From assembly GCA_034433615.1 (NCBI GenBank), contig DAOUAJ010000134.1:1-12764 (forward strand): DNA of 12,764 nucleotides, read 5' to 3'. Made by a program: the position numbers and the translations under genes. The notes beneath the pieces were generated by a model that saw only the letters and a program-made list of their open reading frames with translations, had not been told where the DNA came from and made no database searches. The stretch is from DAOUAJ01 sp034433615 (GTDB taxonomy: Bacteria; Chloroflexota; Anaerolineae; DUEN01). This document shows positions 12,201 to 12,764 of this stretch, one piece after another. How positions within the stretch are numbered: position 1 is the stretch's first letter; the number at the start of each line of letters is the position of its first letter.

Positions 12201-12764
12201 TTAGGCCATCTCTAACGCTGGTGGTCTCAGACGCCACAACCGCTCACGTAACCACAGCATGGTCCGGCTGAGGAAAAGCAGCACTGGCAACTCCACCACC
12301 GGCCCCAGCACGATAGCAAAGATCACCAGCGGATGGCCAGGAAAGGCCGCGGCTGCTACAGGGAGCACCGCTTCCGAGTTACGGGCCATGGTGGAAAAGA
12401 CCAGTGTGGTAGTGTCCTCATAGCTCAAGCGAAAAACCCTGCCCACGAGCAGGCCGATCAGAAACATGCTCACGAAGAACAGGCTGATGACGAAGATAAT
12501 CAGGGCAATGCGGCTCAGGTCACCCAGGCCCAGAGCGCTTTGGGAGGCAAAGATGCCGATGATCACGACCACCAGCGCCCACAGCTTTACATCGCCCATC
12601 GCCCGCTTGAAGGGGCCATAAGTCCACCCTCGCCCTCGCCAGCGGATCAGAGCCAGCCGGCTGAGCCAGCCAGCCACGAAGGGCAGGAAGAGGAACAGCG
12701 CGACGCTGCGAAGCAGATTCAGGGCGTCCACCGGCACCACCTGTCCGACGAGCAGCCACAGGTA
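12201..12764 (-). CDS. Arsenite efflux permease, ACR3/BASS type, C-terminal part
   Basis: The frame is open from the window edge to the TAA at 12201, giving 187 residues of the C-terminal part. Hydrophobic helices are visible around VALFLFLPFVAGWLSRLAL, LWALVVVIIGIFASQ, IALIIFVISLFFVSMFLIGL and VIFAIVLGPVVELPVLLFL. The segment with MARNSEAVLPVAAAAF followed by GPVVELPVL is what ACR3 and related bile-acid-symporter-fold transporters have near the end. Position directly before arsA and arsC supports arsenite as substrate. The N-terminal half, including the conserved cysteine of ACR3, is outside the window, so the subfamily cannot be fixed. ACR3 is usually able to work alone; with ArsA it may form an ATP-driven pump. 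Confidence 0.88.
   Translation of the reverse strand, partial: YLWLLVGQVVPVDALNLLRSVALFLFLPFVAGWLSRLALIRWRGRGWTYGPFKRAMGDVKLWALVVVIIGIFASQSALGLGDLSRIALIIFVISLFFVSMFLIGLLVGRVFRLSYEDTTTLVFSTMARNSEAVLPVAAAAFPGHPLVIFAIVLGPVVELPVLLFLSRTMLWLRERLWRLRPPALEMA

Noticed and set aside
12201..12740. Permease starting at an internal GTG at 12740
   Set aside because: The frame stays open to the window edge and the family is about twice as long, so the gene is cut by the window.

Overview
The window is GC-rich bacterial DNA in which every gene I can support lies on the minus strand, so transcription runs from high to low coordinates. No 16S gene or other firm marker is present. The fused PurS-PurL protein, the Thr/Pro-rich linker of the lipoprotein, the tandem-domain ArsA and the degenerate heptanucleotide repeats make a Chloroflexota (Anaerolineae-like, perhaps thermophilic) source my best guess; this is inference.

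Right side (about 9640-12764): an arsenic detoxification operon. In transcription order it holds the 3' part of an ACR3-type arsenite efflux permease (cut by the window edge), a two-domain ArsA ATPase with all three arsenite-sensing cysteines, a thioredoxin-coupled ArsC, and a 76-aa protein that overlaps arsC by ATGA. A set of alternative hairpins follows.

Centre right (about 8000-9500): two YlbF-family proteins, one with a Cys-rich tail, and a stand-alone flavoprotein of the phosphopantothenoylcysteine decarboxylase fold that lacks two of the expected catalytic residues.

Centre (about 5790-7800): a tight operon of small thiol, metal and selenium-type proteins. It holds a YedF-like DsrE-fold protein, a C-terminal remnant of selD, an FmdB-type zinc ribbon with a Cys tail, a YuzD-like thioredoxin-fold protein, a 48-aa ORF and a [4Fe-4S] protein. 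The 48-aa ORF ends at a TGA. After it the same frame stays open for 23 more codons, to a TAA just before the next Shine-Dalgarno. A SECIS-like hairpin lies 21 nt after the TGA. This is the best candidate here for something undescribed: a small selenoprotein next to selenium-metabolism genes.

Left side (1-5700): guaB with a good sigma-70-like promoter and a structured leader, two intrinsic terminators, a fused purSL gene and the start of a lipoprotein gene. Three degenerate 7-bp tandem arrays lie here: one inside a purSL insertion, one across the purSL stop codon and one in the lipoprotein signal-peptide region. The purine genes make IMP precursors (PurSL) and XMP (GuaB).

No gene-free stretch exceeds about 225 bases. 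I saw no tRNA, rRNA, CRISPR array or insertion sequence.
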